Positions 61,134 to 64,000 of a stretch of 64,000 nt of DNA are shown one piece after another. The translations under genes were made by a program, and so were the position numbers. The stretch spans positions 5,030,049 to 5,094,048 of the forward strand of contig OY282352.1 of NCBI GenBank assembly GCA_958295495.1. The letters run 5' to 3'. The DNA comes from an uncultured Latescibacterota bacterium (GTDB lineage Bacteria > Latescibacterota > UBA2968 > UBA8231). The notes beneath the pieces are model-generated. The model was given only the letters and a program-made list of their open reading frames with translations. It ran no database searches and had not been told where the DNA came from. Numbering within the stretch: the stretch's first letter is position 1; each line of letters opens with the position of its first letter.

Positions 61134-62266
61134 TCCCCGATCCCTTTCCGCGGTGCAATCCGCTCGTAGAGTGCTAGCAAGTTCTCGGCCTCGGCCTCCC
61201 AATTAAAATGCTCTTCAGCGGCTCGCCGCGCCTGCGCCCCTTTGGCCTGCGCTGCCACCGGGTCGTCGAGCAAGCACCCGATGGCGCGTGCGTGAGCGAC
61301 CGGGTCGCGCGGGTCCGCGAGCAGACCCCAATCCGCGACCGCGTGAAACCTGCGTATGGAAGGTAAATCACTGGCGACTACGGGCAAGCCGCAAGCGAAG
61401 TACTCAAACAGCTTGGTCGGCACGAAGGAGGCCAAATTTTTGGGCGAGACCTGCCCCGGCACCAAGCCGATCTGGCAAGCGGCGATCACGGCCCCCAATT
61501 CGTCGTATGGCACGAGCTTTTCACAGTGGTGTATCCGCTCGCCCAGCCCCCACTCTTGCCGCCGGACCTCGAACTGCTCCCGCAGCTGTTGCGAGTGAAA
61601 CGTCCCAATGCTCAAGAGGCGGGCCTGCGGATGGGTCTTGGCCAGTTCGCGCATGATTTCGAGCAAAAACAGCCCGCCCCGGTCTTCGGATAGCGAGCCA
61701 ATGTGGACCAAGGCGCAAGGCCCTAGCTGGCCACAGCCGGGGGAAAACCACTCCAAGCGCGGGTAGTTCTTCACTACCGCAAAGGGGCGCTGGGCAAAGC
61801 GGTTGCCTTGTTCCTCAACCACCCCAACCACGGCCGTGACAAAGCAGCGGGCGAGCGAGCACTCCCCCCAATTGACCAGCCGCGAGAGGGGCCGCCGCAG
61901 CCACGAGGGCACCCACGGCCGCGCCATGACCACCAGCGGGAAGTGCTCGTGTACGTCGTAGATGACCCGGCGGCCGCAGAGCCTGAGCACCGCGCCCACC
62001 GGCAACAACTCGGGGTCGTGGAAGTGGAAGCAGTCAGCGTCCGCACCCAGCCCGACCCGCAGCAAACGCCACAGGTTCAACAGCCGCTGGCCAACCCCTC
62101 GCGCCACCGGCACGGTTTGCACGCGCACCCCGGCCCGCTCTCCACACCAAGCCTCCGGCCCTGGCCCCACCACCGTCACCGCGTATCCAGCCCGCGCCAA
62201 AGTTTGCGCTTGTTTGTAGAAAATCCGCACGTCAAGCGGGCTGTGGACATTCGTCAGGTGGTACAC
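61121..62266 (-). CDS. Glycosyltransferase (GT4-type)
   Basis: 381 residues from GTG 62266, 1 nt after the WbqC stop. GT-B fold: VYHLTNVHSPLDVRIFYKQA at the start, HFHDPELLPVGAVLRL, YDVHEHFPLVV, and in the second domain VPTKLFEYFACGLPVVASDLP with the sugar-nucleotide Glu. The acceptor is unknown; with the PIG-L deacetylase, WbqC and a DegT aminotransferase upstream the operon makes or transfers an amino sugar on a surface glycan or glycolipid. Confidence 0.9.
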   Translation of the reverse strand: MYHLTNVHSPLDVRIFYKQAQTLARAGYAVTVVGPGPEAWCGERAGVRVQTVPVARGVGQRLLNLWRLLRVGLGADADCFHFHDPELLPVGAVLRLCGRRVIYDVHEHFPLVVMARPWVPSWLRRPLSRLVNWGECSLARCFVTAVVGVVEEQGNRFAQRPFAVVKNYPRLEWFSPGCGQLGPCALVHIGSLSEDRGGLFLLEIMRELAKTHPQARLLSIGTFHSQQLREQFEVRRQEWGLGERIHHCEKLVPYDELGAVIAACQIGLVPGQVSPKNLASFVPTKLFEYFACGLPVVASDLPSIRRFHAVADWGLLADPRDPVAHARAIGCLLDDPVAAQAKGAQARRAAEEHFNWEAEAENLLALYERIAPRKGIGECVG

Positions 62267-62267
62267 C

Positions 62268-62963
62268 TCAGGCGCAGCCAAAGAGCACCTCCCTGCTTTG
62301 TGGGCCGCAATTAAAAAGCAAATCCAACGCCGACATCTCAGCGACAAAACCCGCGTGACACTGGGGGTACACCGGATGTTCAAAGCGGGTAAAGCGGCAC
62401 TCAATGCCGGCCGCGGGAAATGCCTCCACGTCCAAATACGCCTTCGAGGCCCCGCCTCCCGACAGGTACACCTGACAGTCGCACGACTTGGCCATATCCA
62501 CCAAGCGCAAGGTCCGCTCGCTCGGCAGGTCCATCTGCGAGCTGAAGCGGACTTCGACCTCCAAGTCCAAGAGCTGCAACAAGTGGCGCAGCAGGGCCAC
62601 GTTTAAGTCAATCAACTGGGTCCACGCACCCGCGTATAGGTCCTCTATGGCCGGGGAGTACGCGTCGAAAAAGGGCGCGTGGCCGTAGTGCCAGCGCAGC
62701 GCTTGGCAGTGCTTGCGCCGCCAAGCACCGTCGGGCTGGATCTGGACATCGCATATCCGCTGCTGGCCCCGCCCCCGCGTCAGCACCGGCACGGTCAGCC
62801 ATTGCCAGCCGGAAGCCGTGCGGATGCGGTTGCGATTGGTCAGGCTGCCGCGGCTGTATTGCACGTCGTCGGCCAAGACCCACACGTCGGCTTGCCCCAC
62901 CTTGTGGAATAAGCCCAGCCAAGGCAGAAAGTTGGGCTGGTGCGCCGCCAACACCCGACTCAT
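62268..62963 (-). CDS. WbqC-family protein
   Basis: 231 residues from ATG 62963, which uses the last base of the PIG-L stop codon. Signature AAHQPNFLPWLGLFHKVGQA and VLADDVQYSRGSLTNRNRIR, then SGGGASKAYLDVEAFPAAGI. WbqC proteins occur in O-antigen and other surface-glycan clusters; their enzymatic role is not firmly known, perhaps acyl or amino-acid transfer to an amino sugar. Confidence 0.92.
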   Translation of the reverse strand: MSRVLAAHQPNFLPWLGLFHKVGQADVWVLADDVQYSRGSLTNRNRIRTASGWQWLTVPVLTRGRGQQRICDVQIQPDGAWRRKHCQALRWHYGHAPFFDAYSPAIEDLYAGAWTQLIDLNVALLRHLLQLLDLEVEVRFSSQMDLPSERTLRLVDMAKSCDCQVYLSGGGASKAYLDVEAFPAAGIECRFTRFEHPVYPQCHAGFVAEMSALDLLFNCGPQSREVLFGCA

Positions 62964-63595
62964 CACAGCACCCACCTGAGCACGTCAAACGCCTCGGCGT
63001 ACTCCACCATAATCTGCCCGCCCCTGCTCTTTGCCCAACTCCATATAAAATCCTCTTGGGTGTACGGACGATGCTGTTGCGACTGGTAGCAGCGCAGCGC
63101 GGCGATCTTGGTCTGCACGTGCGCACGGGTGAGCACGCAGAAGTGCCGGTAGTCAAAGCTCAAGTTGTTCCACGGCAGCTCGTAGCCGAGCACCGTGACC
63201 GTCTTGAAGGCGCGCAGGCCCTCGAGGTGAACGGTCTGGTGATCTTGGTGCAGGTCTTGCGCACTGGGCAAAAACACGGTTCCCGGGTCAATTTCCCTTT
63301 TGATCCTCACCAGCTCTTCGAGGATTTCTTGGCGCAGGTGGGGCAGGTGGCGCACCGCGTACTTATAGACCAGCAAATTGGCCGCGGGAATGCCCAGCAC
63401 CTTTGTGCCCTCCTGCACCTCCCGCTCCAGAATGTCGGGCGGAAAGGGCGGCGGCACCGACTCGGCAGCCGTGGAAAAGGCCGCGTAGTACACTTCGCGC
63501 CCCTCCTCCACCATCCGGCTGATCGTCCCCCCGCAGCCGAGCTCGCCGTCGTCCGTATGCGGTGCGAGCACCAAGATCCGGTCATTTGCCGGCAC
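62963..63595 (-). CDS. PIG-L-family deacetylase
   Basis: 210 residues from GTG 63595, preceded by AAGGAG at 6 nt and overlapping the aminotransferase stop by 14 nt. Zinc motif LAPHTDDGELGCGGTISRM near the N-terminus and the later DLHQDHQTVHLEGLRAF give the metal and catalytic residues. LmbE/PIG-L enzymes remove acetyl groups from N-acetyl-glucosamine-type sugars, which fits the aminotransferase and glycosyltransferase neighbours. Confidence 0.92.
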   Translation of the reverse strand: MPANDRILVLAPHTDDGELGCGGTISRMVEEGREVYYAAFSTAAESVPPPFPPDILEREVQEGTKVLGIPAANLLVYKYAVRHLPHLRQEILEELVRIKREIDPGTVFLPSAQDLHQDHQTVHLEGLRAFKTVTVLGYELPWNNLSFDYRHFCVLTRAHVQTKIAALRCYQSQQHRPYTQEDFIWSWAKSRGGQIMVEYAEAFDVLRWVL

Positions 63596-64000
63596 GGGTA
63601 TCTCCTTCTGCCTCTGCCAATAGTTCCGCCAAGCCACAGCACACCACTTCCACGGCCTCATCGCGCAAGCCCGGGAACATCGGCAGGGTCACCACCTGCG
63701 CTAGCACGGCCTCGGCAACGGGAAAATCCCCGGGGCCATAGCCCAACTCTCGCTGGTAAAACGGCGTCAGGTGGCACGGCGGCCAGTACACACTGCCCGC
63801 TGCAATCCCCCAGCGCGCGCGCAATTGGGCGACCACCCATTCGCGGCTTTTGCCGGCGGGCAGGCGCACGGGGAACTTATAGTACGCGTGTACTCGGCCA
63901 GCGAATTCCGGCAAGAGCACATCGCCGCACCCCAAGCGCACAAACACGCGCCGATAGCGAGCAGCGAGGCGGTTGCGCGCGGCCGTGTGCTCGGCCAGCC
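63582..64000 (-). CDS. DegT/DnrJ/EryC1 aminotransferase, C-terminal part only
   Basis: The frame stays open from the window edge to TGA 63582; 138 codons are visible, the N-terminal two-thirds are outside. LAARYRRVFVRLGCGDVLLP, HAYYKFPVRLPAGK and YWPPCHLTPFYQRELGYGPG with VVTLPMFPGL are the standard C-terminal blocks of PLP-dependent sugar aminotransferases (3- or 4-keto-sugar transamination). It heads the visible glycan operon. Confidence 0.9.
   Translation of the reverse strand, partial: LAEHTAARNRLAARYRRVFVRLGCGDVLLPEFAGRVHAYYKFPVRLPAGKSREWVVAQLRARWGIAAGSVYWPPCHLTPFYQRELGYGPGDFPVAEAVLAQVVTLPMFPGLRDEAVEVVCCGLAELLAEAEGDTRAGK

Noticed and set aside
1..64000. CRISPR arrays, tRNA/rRNA genes, intact insertion sequences, replication origin
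   Set aside because: No regularly spaced repeats, tRNA-like cloverleafs, complete transposase genes or DnaA-box clusters were recognised by eye.

Overview
GC-rich chromosomal window from an uncultured bacterium, densely packed with short operons whose genes often overlap by 1-14 nt. Gene content suggests a lineage of the FCB/Latescibacterota/Poribacteria type: a secreted protein with a FlgD-like C-terminal Ig domain, a TonB receptor with a regulatory-like N-domain (so a Gram-negative envelope), DUF2723 and YfhO membrane proteins, several Gfo/Idh/MocA dehydrogenases, an NDP-heptose-type sugar cluster and a fused indolepyruvate:ferredoxin oxidoreductase. This placement is inference; no rRNA or tRNA gene was found in the window.

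Layout. 1-5304 (minus): four exported proteins in a row (CBM9-like protein, lipoprotein, FlgD-tailed protein, large secreted protein cut by the window edge). They diverge from a carbohydrate ABC importer (5634-9985, plus) across a regulatory gap with two inverted copies of a 19-bp sequence. 9871-11193: tiny overlapping ORFs and an exported membrane protein. 11485-16890 (minus): a split AddAB-like helicase-nuclease set (Fe-S PD-(D/E)XK nuclease, active SF1 helicase, helicase without a Walker A) with a broken DUF4160 gene inside. 16906-19725 (minus): a PtsN-like EIIA and an XcyI-type restriction-modification pair. 19845-25186 (minus): DUF2723, YfhO and SGNH proteins, probably cell-surface glycan work. 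25526-26002: stand-alone TIR protein.

26054-30792 (plus): epimerase, nucleotidyltransferase, GHMP kinase, metallo-hydrolase, small protein and SDR, followed by a convergent SDR. 31850-33786: groES-groEL with a strong terminator; GroEL has a His-rich tail instead of GGM. 34069-37271: a cassette (alkaline-phosphatase-fold transferase, YIDPG small membrane protein, kinase-like/methyltransferase fusion) flanked by a long perfect hairpin on one side and a broken Rpn-type nuclease gene on the other, which hints at acquisition. 37705-39789: SelA-like PLP enzyme, pterin dehydratase, coiled-coil membrane protein. 39981-48335: a metal-handling island (TonB receptor, His/acid-rich lipoprotein, small membrane protein, a doubly deleted CzcA-type RND gene, SO_0444-type Cu/Zn permease, CDF exporter and ZIP transporter).

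48354-53527: two Gfo/Idh/MocA dehydrogenases, a DUF4143 ATPase with a long palindrome at its promoter, and remnants of a Calx-beta/Ig repeat protein and of a VapBC pair. 53608-57030: indolepyruvate:ferredoxin oxidoreductase. 57233-59155: toxin-antitoxin-like array including an unusual fusion of a YgiT zinc finger to a long domain with an R-x4-H motif. 59165-64000 (minus): periplasmic molybdopterin oxidoreductase, outer-membrane protein, and a glycan operon (GT4, WbqC-like, PIG-L deacetylase, DegT aminotransferase cut by the window edge).
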